A stretch of 64,000 nucleotides of DNA from Magnetospirillum sp. 64-120 (GCA_001898825.1 MKVK01000030.1:23050-87049), one strand, 5' to 3'. Counted from the stretch's first letter, positions 8,466 through 16,867 are shown. Numbers and translations: made by a program. The notes: a model not told the origin generated them from the letters alone.

Positions 8466-9231
8466 GATTGCAGTCCTGACCGTGATGACAATTGGGACCG
8501 TGGACGTGCTCGACGGAACCGTCAGCCCGATGGGCGTGATCATGCACATGGGTGTAAACCGCCAGCGAAGCGGCCACACGCGGCCCGAACAGGGCCAGAT
8601 ATTCCGGGTGCTGGGACACCGTCTCGGGGTGGCCGGCACAACAGACATGGCCGTTCAGGCAGACCACTTCGTCGGTGGCCGCCATCACCACGTGCAGGTC
8701 GTGGCTGACCAGCAGCACGCCGCGTTGGGACTGGCGGGCTTCCTGGGCGATCAGATCATAGATTTCCGCTTGGCCCGCCATGTCGACGCCGCCCACCGGC
8801 TCGTCCAGGACCAAAAGATCGGGCTGGCGCAAAAGCGCGCGGGCCAGCATCACCCGCTGCAATTCGCCGCCCGACAACTGGCTGACCTGACGGGCCAGCA
8901 CGTGGCCGGCCGAGACCCGGTCCAAGGCGCCTTGCCAGTCGCCCGCAGGCGCGGCCATGGCCAGGAAGCGCCGTACCGACAGCGGAAAGGACGACGGCAC
9001 CGCCAGCTTCTGCGGCACATAGCCCACCACCAGGCCGGGGCGCCGAATGACCGATCCGGAATCCGGGCGCACCAGCCCCAGCGCCACCTTGATCAGGGTG
9101 GACTTGCCGGCGCCGTTGGGGCCGATGACGGTGACGATGCGCCCCGGTTCCACAATCAGGCAGACCCCGTTCAGGGCCGCTTGGCCGTCATAGCGCAGGC
9201 TGACCCGGTCCAGTTGCACCAAGGCGGTCAT
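8458..9231 (-). CDS. znuC: Zinc ABC transporter ATP-binding protein ZnuC with His-rich tail
   Basis: This is the ATPase that powers zinc import through ZnuB. Walker A is GPNGAGKSTLIKV near residue 35, the ABC signature is LSGGELQRVMLARAL, Walker B is LLVLDEPVGGVD and the switch His is in LLVSHDLHVV. The 257-residue protein ends in a tail of about 30 residues rich in His plus two Cys (HVHDHAHRADGSVEHVHG, then more His). Such a tail could bind zinc and feed back on transport, but that is inference. The start ATG overlaps the zur stop as ATGA, so zur, znuC and znuB form one operon. Confidence 0.95.
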   Translation of the reverse strand: MTALVQLDRVSLRYDGQAALNGVCLIVEPGRIVTVIGPNGAGKSTLIKVALGLVRPDSGSVIRRPGLVVGYVPQKLAVPSSFPLSVRRFLAMAAPAGDWQGALDRVSAGHVLARQVSQLSGGELQRVMLARALLRQPDLLVLDEPVGGVDMAGQAEIYDLIAQEARQSQRGVLLVSHDLHVVMAATDEVVCLNGHVCCAGHPETVSQHPEYLALFGPRVAASLAVYTHVHDHAHRADGSVEHVHGPNCHHGQDCNHG

Positions 9232-9692
9232 GCGTGTTGACCTTGACAGGCCGGGCACAGGCCTTCCGCTTCGACCACCAGGGTCGAGATTTCGAAACCC
9301 TGGCTTTGCGCGGCCACCCGCACCGCCTGTTCGATGGAATCGTCGTTCAGTTCCGCTGCGGCGCCGCAAGCTCGGCACAACAGGAACTGGCCGGGATGGG
9401 CATGGCCGGGATGGGCGCAGCCGACGAAGGCATTCAGCTTTTCGATGCGATGGATCAGGCCATGGGCCAACAGGAAATCCAAGGCCCGGTACACGGTGGG
9501 CGGTGCCGCCTTGCCCAAGGCTTCCAGCAACGCATAGGCGCCGATGGGGGCATGGCTGCGCCACACCAGTTCCAGCACCCGGCGGCGAATGTCGGTCAAG
9601 CGGGCGCCGCGGCGGCGGCATTCCTCTTCCGCCGCTTGCAAGGCGTGGGCGACGCAGGGACCATGGTCATGATGAGGCGCGGGGAAGGACAT
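9228..9692 (-). CDS. zur: Zinc uptake regulator Zur, Fur family
   Basis: Zur represses zinc uptake genes when loaded with Zn(II). The 154-residue product has an N-terminal winged helix (LTDIRRRVLELVWRSHAPIGAYALLEAL) and a dimerisation domain. Two Cys pairs for the structural zinc are visible: LLCRACG and the C-terminal CPAC. A His-rich segment (CAHPGHAHPGQ) precedes the first pair. The N-terminus PAPHHDHGP is also His-rich. It is the first gene of zur-znuC-znuB, so it is probably autoregulated through the Zur box 21 bases upstream. Its leader is very short and has no obvious ribosome-binding site. Confidence 0.93.
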   Translation of the reverse strand: MSFPAPHHDHGPCVAHALQAAEEECRRRGARLTDIRRRVLELVWRSHAPIGAYALLEALGKAAPPTVYRALDFLLAHGLIHRIEKLNAFVGCAHPGHAHPGQFLLCRACGAAAELNDDSIEQAVRVAAQSQGFEISTLVVEAEGLCPACQGQHA

Positions 9693-9712
9693 GGGGCTTG
9701 CCAGGGCTGATT

Positions 9713-9725
9713 GTTATATTATAAC
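9713..9725. promoter_or_regulatory. Zur box between zur and znuA
   Basis: GTTATATTATAAC is a perfect 6-1-6 palindrome in the 71-base gap between the divergent zur and znuA starts. It matches the AT-rich GTTATAnTATAAC core of proteobacterial Zur operators. On the minus strand it contains TATAAT and on the plus strand TATATT, so one bound Zur dimer could cover the -10 elements of both promoters. Confidence 0.85.
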
Positions 9726-9763
9726 GTTCCGTCATTCACCCCATCATGTCACGGAGCCCCCTG

Positions 9764-10696
9764 ATGTGGAAGCCCCTGGCGTTTATCGCGCCGCTTCTCG
9801 CCCTATCCCTTCCCGCCCATGCCGAAGTGCCCAAGGTGGTGGCGTCCATCCAGCCGCTGCATTCCCTGGCCGCCATGGTGATGGACGGATTGGGAACGCC
9901 GACCTTGCTGGTCAGCGGCAGCGCCTCGGAACACGGCTATACCCTGAAGCCCTCGGACATGCGCGCCATCGAAGCGGCCCAGGTGGCGGTGATCGTCGAC
10001 ACCGGCTATGAAACCTTCCTGGCCAAGCCGCTAAAGGCGCGGGGCGACAAGATCGCCACCATCGCCATGGCCGACCTGCCCGGCCTGGCCGTGTACGAAC
10101 CGCGCGAAGGCGGGGTGTGGGAAGCCCACGACCACAAGAAGCACGAGCATGACGCCCACGGCCACGATCATCACGACGAACTGGACGGCCATGTCTGGCT
10201 GGACCCGCGCAACGCCCAATTGCTGCTGACCGCGCTTTCCGAGCAATTGTCGGAACTGGACCCGGCCAATGCCGCCGCCTATCACCGCAACGCCGATGCG
10301 GCGCGGGCCAAGCTGGCAGCGCTGGACGGCGCGTTGAAGGACAAGCTGGCGCCGCTTGCCGGCAAGCCCTTCGTGGTGTTCCACGACGCCTATCAGTACT
10401 TCGAGGCGCGCTATGGCCTGAACGGCGTCGGCTCGATCACCGTCGATCCCGACCGCTCGCCTTCGGCCAAGCGCATGGCGGCGTTGAAGGACAAGCTGGT
10501 CAAGGCCAAGGCGGCCTGCGTGTTCCGCGAACCGCAATTCCCCGCTGGCGTGGTCGACAGCTTGGCGAAATCCGCCAACACCCGGGTCGGCCTTTTGGAC
10601 CCGCAAGGCGCCACCCTGCCCCCCGGCCCGGGGCTTTACCCGGCTTTGCTGGAGAATATGGCCGATTCCTTGACCAAGTGCCTGGGCACCCCTTAA
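9764..10696 (+). CDS. znuA: Zinc ABC transporter substrate-binding protein ZnuA
   Basis: This is the periplasmic zinc-binding protein that delivers Zn(II) to ZnuBC. A signal peptide ([20 protein letters not shown]) precedes the mature chain. Metal-binding His residues are likely in [20 protein letters not shown] and [10 protein letters not shown], with a fourth acidic ligand further on. The charged loop before the second His is His-rich ([18 protein letters not shown]), typical of ZnuA rather than of manganese binders. I chose the ATG at 9764 because ACGGAG lies at good spacing before it. An in-frame ATG at 9746 would add six residues. hisI and a COG0523 GTPase follow closely. Confidence 0.95.
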   Translation: MWKPLAFIAPLLALSLPAHAEVPKVVASIQPLHSLAAMVMDGLGTPTLLVSGSASEHGYTLKPSDMRAIEAAQVAVIVDTGYETFLAKPLKARGDKIATIAMADLPGLAVYEPREGGVWEAHDHKKHEHDAHGHDHHDELDGHVWLDPRNAQLLLTALSEQLSELDPANAAAYHRNADAARAKLAALDGALKDKLAPLAGKPFVVFHDAYQYFEARYGLNGVGSITVDPDRSPSAKRMAALKDKLVKAKAACVFREPQFPAGVVDSLAKSANTRVGLLDPQGATLPPGPGLYPALLENMADSLTKCLGTP

Positions 10697-10727
10697 TACC
10701 AGGAAGGTCTTTTTCCCGGAGAGCATC

Positions 10728-11117
10728 ATGAGCACGTTCGACGCCGCCCTGGCCGCCATCAAGTTCAACGAAGACGGCCTGGTTCCCGCCATCGCCCAAC
10801 AGCACGACACCGGGGAAGTGCTGATGATGGCCTGGATGAACGCCGAAGCGGTCAAGGAAACCCTGGAAACCGGCCGCGTCTGCTATTGGTCGCGGTCGCG
10901 CAAGGGATTGTGGCGCAAGGGCGAGACCTCGGGCCAGCAGCAGCGCCTGAAGGAATTGCTGATCGATTGCGACGGCGACACCCTTTTGATCAAGGTGGAC
11001 CAGGACGGCGTCGCCTGCCATACCGGACGCCGCACCTGTTTCTACACCGCCGCCCGTGGCGACGACCTGGTCGAAGTGGAGCAGGTCAAGATCGACCCCA
11101 AGGACTTGTACAAATAA
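10728..11117 (+). CDS. hisI: Phosphoribosyl-AMP cyclohydrolase
   Basis: HisI opens the purine ring of phosphoribosyl-AMP in histidine synthesis and is a zinc enzyme. The 129-residue protein has the standard single-domain length. Motifs include [30 protein letters not shown] and the metal-binding DCDGDT and [13 protein letters not shown] segments with their Cys residues. CGGAGAG precedes the ATG. It begins 31 bases after znuA with no terminator and its stop overlaps the next start (TAATG). It therefore appears to be cotranscribed with zinc-homeostasis genes rather than with other his genes. Confidence 0.96.
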   Translation: MSTFDAALAAIKFNEDGLVPAIAQQHDTGEVLMMAWMNAEAVKETLETGRVCYWSRSRKGLWRKGETSGQQQRLKELLIDCDGDTLLIKVDQDGVACHTGRRTCFYTAARGDDLVEVEQVKIDPKDLYK

Positions 11118-12163
11118 TGGACAGCCTTCCCGTCACCGTGCTGACCGGTTTCCTGGGCAGCGGCAAGACCACGTTGTTGAACCATCTGCTGGCCCATCCC
11201 GGACTGGCGCAGACCGCCGTGCTGATCAACGAATTCGGCGCCGTCGGCCTGGACCACCTGTTGGTCAAGCACGTGGCGGAAGACATCGTGCTGCTGAATT
11301 CCGGCTGTTTGTGCTGCACGGTGCGCGGCGACATGGTGGACGCGCTGCGCGACCTGTTCCTGAAGCGGGTCAAGGGCGAGGTTCCGGAATTCGACCGCGT
11401 CATCATCGAAACCACCGGACTGGCCGATCCCGCCCCCATCATCCACACCCTGATGACCGACCCGTTGCTGGCCAGCCGCTATCGCCTGGACGGCATCGTC
11501 ACCACGGTGGATTCGGTCAACGGTGCCGCCACCTTGAACAACCACGAGGAAGCGGTGAAACAGGCGGCGGTGGCTGACCGATTGATCCTGACCAAGACCG
11601 ACATCGCCGATTACGACAAGGTGGAAGACCTGCACGCCCGCCTGCGTCAGTTGAACCCCGGCGCCCCCATCATCCGCGCCCATGACGGCCAGATCGACCC
11701 CGCCGCCATCCTGGACGCCGGCCTGTTCAACGACCGCGACAAGATCCCCGACGTACGCAAGTGGTTGAACGCCGAAGCCTATGCTGACGATCACCATCAC
11801 GACCACCATCACGACCACCATCACCACGACGTCAACCGCCACGACGACCGCGTCGCCGCCTTCGTCTTCACCACGGAAAAGCCGGTCAGCTGGCCGGCGC
11901 TGTCCTTCGCCCTGGAACTGCTGATTTCCAACAAGGGCGAGAACATCCTGCGCATCAAGGGTATCGTCAACGTCGACGGCCGCGACAAGCCGCTGGCCAT
12001 CCATGGCGTCCAACACGTCTTCCATCCGCCGGCAGCGTTGGACGCCTGGCCCGACGACGACCACCGCACCCGCATCGTCTTCATCACCCGCGATTTCGGC
12101 CGCGAAGCCATCACCCGCATGCTGGGCGGAGTTCTGGAAATTTCCGAACAAACCGGCGTCTAA
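11117..12163 (+). CDS. COG0523 (CobW/YeiR/ZigA-type) GTPase, likely zinc metallochaperone
   Basis: The 348-residue protein belongs to the G3E P-loop GTPases that hand metals to client enzymes. Walker A is GFLGSGKTTLLNHLL near the N-terminus and the family CxCC metal site is in NSGCLCCTVRGDM. The NKxD-like base-recognition motif appears as LTKTD. A His-rich linker near residue 225 (DDHHHDHHHDHHHHD) separates the GTPase from the CobW C-terminal domain. Overlap with hisI and placement in the znuA transcription unit suggest a role in zinc starvation, perhaps metallation of HisI itself. A cobalamin role is less likely as no cob genes are near. Confidence 0.88.
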   Translation: MDSLPVTVLTGFLGSGKTTLLNHLLAHPGLAQTAVLINEFGAVGLDHLLVKHVAEDIVLLNSGCLCCTVRGDMVDALRDLFLKRVKGEVPEFDRVIIETTGLADPAPIIHTLMTDPLLASRYRLDGIVTTVDSVNGAATLNNHEEAVKQAAVADRLILTKTDIADYDKVEDLHARLRQLNPGAPIIRAHDGQIDPAAILDAGLFNDRDKIPDVRKWLNAEAYADDHHHDHHHDHHHHDVNRHDDRVAAFVFTTEKPVSWPALSFALELLISNKGENILRIKGIVNVDGRDKPLAIHGVQHVFHPPAALDAWPDDDHRTRIVFITRDFGREAITRMLGGVLEISEQTGV

Positions 12164-12168
12164 AGAAA

Positions 12169-12198
12169 AACCCCGGACTGGTTTCCCAGTCCGGGGTT
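12169..12198. terminator. Bidirectional terminator between the COG0523 gene and the pentaheme cytochrome
   Basis: A 13-bp perfect stem, AACCCCGGACTGG / CCAGTCCGGGGTT, with a TTTC loop lies between two convergent genes. On the minus strand the hairpin is followed by TTTTTC, so it is a good terminator for the cytochrome gene. On the plus strand only TTG follows. Confidence 0.8.
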
Positions 12199-12203
12199 GA
12201 AGT

Positions 12204-14285
12204 TCAATACCGGGCATCCTTGGGCTTTTTCCCGTCGGGCCAGTCCTTGACCTTGGCGGCGAAGTCGGGACGCGGCTGGTGGGTGAAATATTCCGACACG
12301 TCCACCGCTTCCTGTTCGGTCAAGGCCTTGCCCTGGCCCAGGGGCCAGTGGGTGCCCCAGGCGATGGGCATGTTGTTCAAGACGAAGGCGGCGGCGGTGT
12401 AGGTGCGGGCCATGCCGGCGCCGATATTGAAGGATTCGTCGCCCCACAGCGGCGGGAAGATGTATTCGCCCTGTGCGTCCTTCAGGCCTTCGCCGTTGTC
12501 GCCATGACAGGCGGCGCATTTCTCGCCATAGACCTTCTGGCCGTTGGCCGGGTCGGGGACATGCGGCATGTTGCGGTTGCCCACGCCACGGCCCGCCACC
12601 TTGGCGTCCTTGGGGATGCCTTCCGACAGCCAGTCGAAATAAGCGATGATGGCGGTCATTTCCTTGGAATCGGGTTTCAGCGGCTTGCCGTTCATGGACC
12701 GCATCATGCAGCCGTTGACCCGCTCCTTCAGCGTCACCTCGCGGCCCGCACGCGGGTTGAACTGCGGGAAGGTCGGCGCCGAGCCATAGAAGGCGCCGCC
12801 CACCGGGGTCTTGCCGCCGTTCATGTGGCAATTGGTGCAATTCATCCCGGCCCCCACGTTGTCCGGCAACAGATGCTTGGTGTCGGTCAGCAGGCGGCGC
12901 CCCAGGCGGATCAGCTCGCCCTTTTCACCGGCCGGCATGGCGGTGTCGGGCTTGGGGGCGAAGGGCAGCACGCCTTCGGGCAGTTTGGCCTTGGCGATTT
13001 CGGTGGGCAGGCCCAGACGCTGTTTGGCGGCCAGCGACACCTTGCGCAAAGCGGCCACGTCGGACGCCGCGACCGCGCCGGCATGGTTGCCCCAGCCGCC
13101 GCGCACGAAGCTGACCATGTCGGCGATGGTGGCGTCGTCCAGCCGGTCGAAGGCCGGCATGGCGAAGGCCATCTTGTCATGGGGCGTCGCCGCCATATGG
13201 CCACCATCCAAGGTGATGCGGATGACGGATGTGGCGTCTTGGGTCAGCACCGCCGAATTGCCGGCCAAGGCCGGATAGACGGACGGCGCGCCCTTGCCGT
13301 CGGGCCGGTGGCACGACGCGCAATATTCCATGTAGGCGGTGGCGCCACGGGTGCTGTAGTCACCGCTTTTCAACGCCGTGAAGGTGGCGTCGGACGCGGC
13401 CGCCGCCACGTCGGTGCCGGGCGTCGGCGACAGCGATTTCAGATAGCGCGCCATGGCGGTCAAGTCGTTGTCGCTCAGGTGTTGGGTGGAATGGCTGATC
13501 ACTTCCACCATGCCGCCGAAAGCCGCGGTGAAATCGTTGCGGCCGGTCTTCAGGAAGCGGGTCAGGTCGGCCTCGCTCCACGAGCCCAGGCCGGCCCCCT
13601 TGCCGCCGCGCAAGTCCTTGGCGTGCCAGCCGTCGATATTGGCGCCGGCCAGATAAGCGGCGCCGTCAGCGACGCCCATGGCCTTTTCCTGGAAGCCCAG
13701 GCCGCGCGGCGTGTGACACGATCCGCAATGGCCCAGACCTTCCACCAGATAGGCGCCGCGATTCCACTGCGCGTCCTTGTCGGCGGCAGGCTGGTGGCGG
13801 CCGAAATCAACGTACAGGGCGTTCCACACCGCCAAAGTCCAGCGCATGGAAAGCGGCCAGGGGATGTCGGTGTCCTTGTTCTTTTGCGAAACCGCCGTCA
13901 CCCCCTTGGTGAAATAGGCGTAAAGCGCCTGCATGTCGGCGTCGGACACCTTGGTGTAGGACGGGTACGGCATGGCCGGATACAGCTTGTGTCCGCCCTT
14001 GGCGACGCCATCGCGCACGGCGGCGGCGAATTCGTCATAGGAATAGCCGCCGATGCCGGTCGCCGGATCGGGGGTGATGTTGGTGGAATAAACGGTGCCG
14101 ACCGGGGTTTCCATGGGCAGGCCGCCAGCCATATAGGCGCCCCCCGGCGCCGTGTGGCAGGCCGTGCAATTGCCGGCGACGGCCAAATAGCGCCCCTTGT
14201 CGATCTGGTCTTGGGAAAAATCCGCCCGGGCCAGCCCCGGGGCCGCGAACATCAACGCTGCGACCATGGTGAATGTGGGTTTCAC
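12204..14285 (-). CDS. Pentaheme c-type cytochrome: triheme dehydrogenase-type part fused to a TsdA-like diheme part
   Basis: The 693-residue exported protein starts with a signal peptide (about 1-21). It has five CxxCH heme sites, with Cys at about residues 40, 187, 322, 483 and 590. The first three are spaced like the cytochrome subunit of membrane alcohol or gluconate dehydrogenases, including CHTAPGGAYMAGG. From about residue 470 the sequence resembles TsdA thiosulfate dehydrogenase: MNCTNCHMNGG, then ERVNGCMMRSMNGK with a Cys (526) placed like the axial Cys of TsdA heme 1, then CAACHGDNGEG. It may pass electrons between sulfur-oxyanion chemistry and a quinone or dehydrogenase partner. 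It is divergent from ttrS. The substrate is not known. Confidence 0.82.
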   Translation of the reverse strand: MKPTFTMVAALMFAAPGLARADFSQDQIDKGRYLAVAGNCTACHTAPGGAYMAGGLPMETPVGTVYSTNITPDPATGIGGYSYDEFAAAVRDGVAKGGHKLYPAMPYPSYTKVSDADMQALYAYFTKGVTAVSQKNKDTDIPWPLSMRWTLAVWNALYVDFGRHQPAADKDAQWNRGAYLVEGLGHCGSCHTPRGLGFQEKAMGVADGAAYLAGANIDGWHAKDLRGGKGAGLGSWSEADLTRFLKTGRNDFTAAFGGMVEVISHSTQHLSDNDLTAMARYLKSLSPTPGTDVAAAASDATFTALKSGDYSTRGATAYMEYCASCHRPDGKGAPSVYPALAGNSAVLTQDATSVIRITLDGGHMAATPHDKMAFAMPAFDRLDDATIADMVSFVRGGWGNHAGAVAASDVAALRKVSLAAKQRLGLPTEIAKAKLPEGVLPFAPKPDTAMPAGEKGELIRLGRRLLTDTKHLLPDNVGAGMNCTNCHMNGGKTPVGGAFYGSAPTFPQFNPRAGREVTLKERVNGCMMRSMNGKPLKPDSKEMTAIIAYFDWLSEGIPKDAKVAGRGVGNRNMPHVPDPANGQKVYGEKCAACHGDNGEGLKDAQGEYIFPPLWGDESFNIGAGMARTYTAAAFVLNNMPIAWGTHWPLGQGKALTEQEAVDVSEYFTHQPRPDFAAKVKDWPDGKKPKDARY

Positions 14286-14384
14286 GGCAACCTCCTGCCC
14301 CTTGCGCCCCCAGAAACGGGGCCTGGGGGCAAGCCTAGACCCTGGTTTTCCACAAACATATTGGGGTTAAGACACCCCGGATCA

Positions 14385-14396
14385 GGGTTTTCCCTA
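14385..14396. promoter_or_regulatory. Candidate TtrR/FixJ-type operator
   Basis: AGGGTTTTCCCT, followed by AAG, lies between the divergent pentaheme cytochrome and ttrS genes, 47 bases before ttrS. It differs by one base from a site upstream of tsdA (16787-16798). The TTTCCCTTA-like half resembles recalled FixJ binding sites, and TtrR is a FixJ-family regulator. Binding is inferred. Confidence 0.5.
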
Positions 14397-14443
14397 AGCT
14401 GCGTGCGCTTTGCGCCCCACGCGTCCCGGTGTATGGATGAACC

Positions 14444-16174
14444 ATGCGCCTGATGATCCTGATCCTGCTGTGCTTCACCTTCACCGTCCCGGCGGCAGCG
14501 GCCGAGGTGCGGGTGGGCGTCCTGGCCTATCGCGGCGCCGAACGGGCGGAACAGGATTGGCTGGGCACCCTGGCCCATCTGAACACCAGCCTGCCGCAAC
14601 ACCGCTTTGTCGCCGTCCCCTTGGACCTGCCCGGCCTGACCCAGGCGGTGGAAGCCCGCCAGGTGGATTTCGTCATCACCAATCCCGGCCATTACGTGGA
14701 ACTGGAAAGCCTGTTCCACACCACCCGCATCGCCACGGTGGAAAGCATCCCCGGCCCGTCGCCGGGAATGGCCATCGGATCGGCGGTGCTGGTGCGGGCC
14801 GACGTCCCGGGCTTGCGCGGTCTGGCCGATCTGCGCGGCAAGCGTCTGGCCGCCGTCGCACCCGACGCCTTTGGCGGCTTTCGCGTGGTGTGGCGGGAAT
14901 TGCTGGCCTTGAACCTGGACCCGTTCACCCAAATGGACACCCGGTTTTTGGGCTTTCCCATGGAAGGAATCGTGGCGGCGGTGCAGGACGGCCGCGTGGA
15001 CGCCGGCATCCTGCGCGTCTGCCTGTACGAGCAACTGGTCGGGGAAGGACAGCTGAACCCTGACCATTTCCGCATCCTGTCGGCCCGACACGTGCCCGAA
15101 TCGCCGTGCCTGACCTCGACCCGGCTTTACCCCGACTGGCCCTTCGCCCGCCTGGACAGCACCGACCCCGCCCTGGCCAAGCAGGTGGGCATGGCGCTGT
15201 TGTCCATGCCCATGACCGACGGCCAGGGCTGGACGGTGCCGGTGGACTACCAAACCGTCCACGAGCTGTTCCGCGACCTGAAGATCGGCCCTTACGAACA
15301 TCTGACACGGCGCAGCTTCACCGAGACCTTGCGCGACAACTGGCCGTGGCTGATGCTGGCGGCCTTGGGCATCCTGTGGTGGGTGGTCCATGTGGCACGG
15401 GTGGAATACCTGGTGCGCAGCCGCACCGACGAATTGCGCCGGGCCCACGAATCGGCACGGCGCCAACGTGACGAAATGGAACATGCCGCCCGTCTGGCCC
15501 TGATGGGCGAGATGGCGTCGTCATTGGCCCATGAAATCAACCAGCCGCTGGCCGCCATCGCCAATTACGCCCGCGGCTGCCAGCGCCGGCTGGCCGACGG
15601 ATCCGACCCGGATGGGGTGGCCGAAGGCGTCGGACTGATCGCAACCCAAGCCGACCGTGCCGCCGACATCGTCAAGCGCATGCGCAGCTTTGTGCGCAAA
15701 AGGCTGCCCGAACCGCAAAGCATCGCCATCAACGACGTCATCCGCGATTCCTTGGGCCTGTTCCAGGTGTTGGCCGGCCGCGCCGGCGTGGACATCACCT
15801 TGTCACTGGCCGACGGCCTGCCCATGGTCACCGCCGACCGCGTCCAGTTGGAACAGGTGCTGCTGAACCTGATGAAGAACGCCGCCGACGCCCTGGCCCA
15901 CAGGGACCACCGCCAGATCACCGTCACCAGCAAAAGCGCGGTGGGCGGGCTGGAAGTGGTGGTGGCCGACAACGGCCCGGGCCTGCCCCCCGACGCCCTG
16001 GCCCATCTGTTCGATCCCTTCTTCACCACCAAGAAAGACGGCCTGGGCCTGGGTCTGTCGCTGTCGCGCTCGATCATCGAAGCCCATGGCGGCCACCTAT
16101 GGGGCGAAAACCGTCCGGAAGGCGGCGCCCGCTTCCACTTCCTGCTTCCCCATGCCGAAGGACCCAAGCCATGA
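14444..16174 (+). CDS. ttrS: TtrS-like sensor histidine kinase with PhnD-type periplasmic domain
   Basis: The 576-residue kinase has the layout of the tetrathionate sensor TtrS. It has a signal peptide (about 1-20), a PhnD-like binding domain (about 21-290; VDFVITNPGHYVELE is typical), one membrane segment near 300-320 (WLMLAALGILWWVVHVA), and a short coiled coil. The HisKA box MGEMASSLAHEINQPLAA carries the phosphorylated His. The ATPase domain shows NLMKNAADAL, VADNGPGLP and LGLGLSLSRSII. Its stop overlaps ttrR as ATGA. With a TsdA-like enzyme next door it probably senses tetrathionate or a related sulfur compound. The exact ligand is inference. Confidence 0.85.
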   Translation: MRLMILILLCFTFTVPAAAAEVRVGVLAYRGAERAEQDWLGTLAHLNTSLPQHRFVAVPLDLPGLTQAVEARQVDFVITNPGHYVELESLFHTTRIATVESIPGPSPGMAIGSAVLVRADVPGLRGLADLRGKRLAAVAPDAFGGFRVVWRELLALNLDPFTQMDTRFLGFPMEGIVAAVQDGRVDAGILRVCLYEQLVGEGQLNPDHFRILSARHVPESPCLTSTRLYPDWPFARLDSTDPALAKQVGMALLSMPMTDGQGWTVPVDYQTVHELFRDLKIGPYEHLTRRSFTETLRDNWPWLMLAALGILWWVVHVARVEYLVRSRTDELRRAHESARRQRDEMEHAARLALMGEMASSLAHEINQPLAAIANYARGCQRRLADGSDPDGVAEGVGLIATQADRAADIVKRMRSFVRKRLPEPQSIAINDVIRDSLGLFQVLAGRAGVDITLSLADGLPMVTADRVQLEQVLLNLMKNAADALAHRDHRQITVTSKSAVGGLEVVVADNGPGLPPDALAHLFDPFFTTKKDGLGLGLSLSRSIIEAHGGHLWGENRPEGGARFHFLLPHAEGPKP

Positions 16175-16779
16175 CCGCCACCATCCATGTGGTCGACGAC
16201 GACGAGGCCATGCGCCATTCCCTGGCCTTTTTGCTGAAATCGTTGGGCCATCCGGTGGAAAGTCATGATTCGGCCGAAGCCTTCCTGCGCCACTGGCGAC
16301 CCGGGCTGGCCGGCTGTCTGGTGCTGGACGTGCGCATGCCGGGAATGAGCGGCCTGGAATTGCAACGCCATCTGGAAAACCGGGGCAACACCTTGTCCAT
16401 CGTCTTCCTGTCCGGCCATGGCGACATTCCCATGGTGGTCCGCGCCATGCGGGCCGGAGCCCTGCAATTCCTGGAAAAACCCTGCAACGATCAGGTTCTG
16501 CTGGACGCCGTGGCGGAAGGCCTGCGCCAAAGCCTGGACGCGGCGGCGGAATGGCAGCAAACCATCGACATCCAGACCCGGCTGGAGCAGCTGACCCCCC
16601 GTGAACTGGCCGTGATGCAGTTGGTGTCCGAAGGGAAACCCAATAAGGTGATCGCCCACGAACTGGACATCTCGATCAAGACAGTCGAGGTTCACCGCGC
16701 CCACGTGATGGAAAAAATGGACGCCGGATCGGTGGCGGAGCTGACTCGCCTGCTGCTGGAAAGTAAGGGTAAACCCTGA
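16171..16779 (+). CDS. ttrR: TtrR-like response regulator, FixJ/LuxR family
   Basis: The 202-residue regulator has a receiver domain (VVDDDEAMRHSLAF acidic pocket, phospho-acceptor Asp in CLVLDVRMPGMSG, Lys in LEKPCN). A LuxR-type helix-turn-helix follows (LTPRELAVMQLVSEGKPN, then IKTVEVHRAHVMEKM). The ATG at 16171 overlaps the ttrS stop, and the in-frame extension upstream is ttrS coding sequence. It probably activates tsdA downstream and the pentaheme cytochrome through AGGGTTT(A/T)CCCT sites. Its last codons form one arm of the inverted repeat that follows. Confidence 0.88.
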   Translation: MTATIHVVDDDEAMRHSLAFLLKSLGHPVESHDSAEAFLRHWRPGLAGCLVLDVRMPGMSGLELQRHLENRGNTLSIVFLSGHGDIPMVVRAMRAGALQFLEKPCNDQVLLDAVAEGLRQSLDAAAEWQQTIDIQTRLEQLTPRELAVMQLVSEGKPNKVIAHELDISIKTVEVHRAHVMEKMDAGSVAELTRLLLESKGKP

Positions 16780-16799
16780 CGCAACCAGGGTTTACCCTT
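16765..16799. promoter_or_regulatory. 14-bp perfect inverted repeat: candidate TtrR operator and/or terminator
   Basis: Arms AAGGGTAAACCCTG (16765-16778) and CAGGGTTTACCCTT (16786-16799) flank a 7-base loop. Each arm contains the AGGGTTTACCCT motif, in opposite orientation, related to the site before ttrS. The left arm includes the ttrR stop codon. A strong RNA hairpin would form, but only TTAAT follows, so termination would be weak. The position 68 bases before tsdA suits an activator site. Confidence 0.55.
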
Positions 16800-16867
16800 A
16801 ATGTGCATATTCCATGAAGTAATTTAGGATTGTTATAAATTAACTATCCTTAATATGGAGAATATGC

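Noticed and set aside
11790-11835. His-codon-rich repeat in the COG0523 gene as a DNA repeat or CRISPR-like array
   Set aside because: It is a coding repeat (His/Asp linker) inside a conserved protein. No CRISPR array was seen in the window.
12279-14453. Long plus-strand open frame (724 codons) opposite the pentaheme cytochrome
   Set aside because: The cytochrome on the minus strand has a signal peptide and five heme motifs. The plus frame has none of this and shows shadow composition.
16765-16799. Calling the inverted repeat after ttrR only a terminator
   Set aside because: There is no T-run beyond TTAAT, and the arms repeat a motif found before ttrS. A regulatory role is at least as likely.
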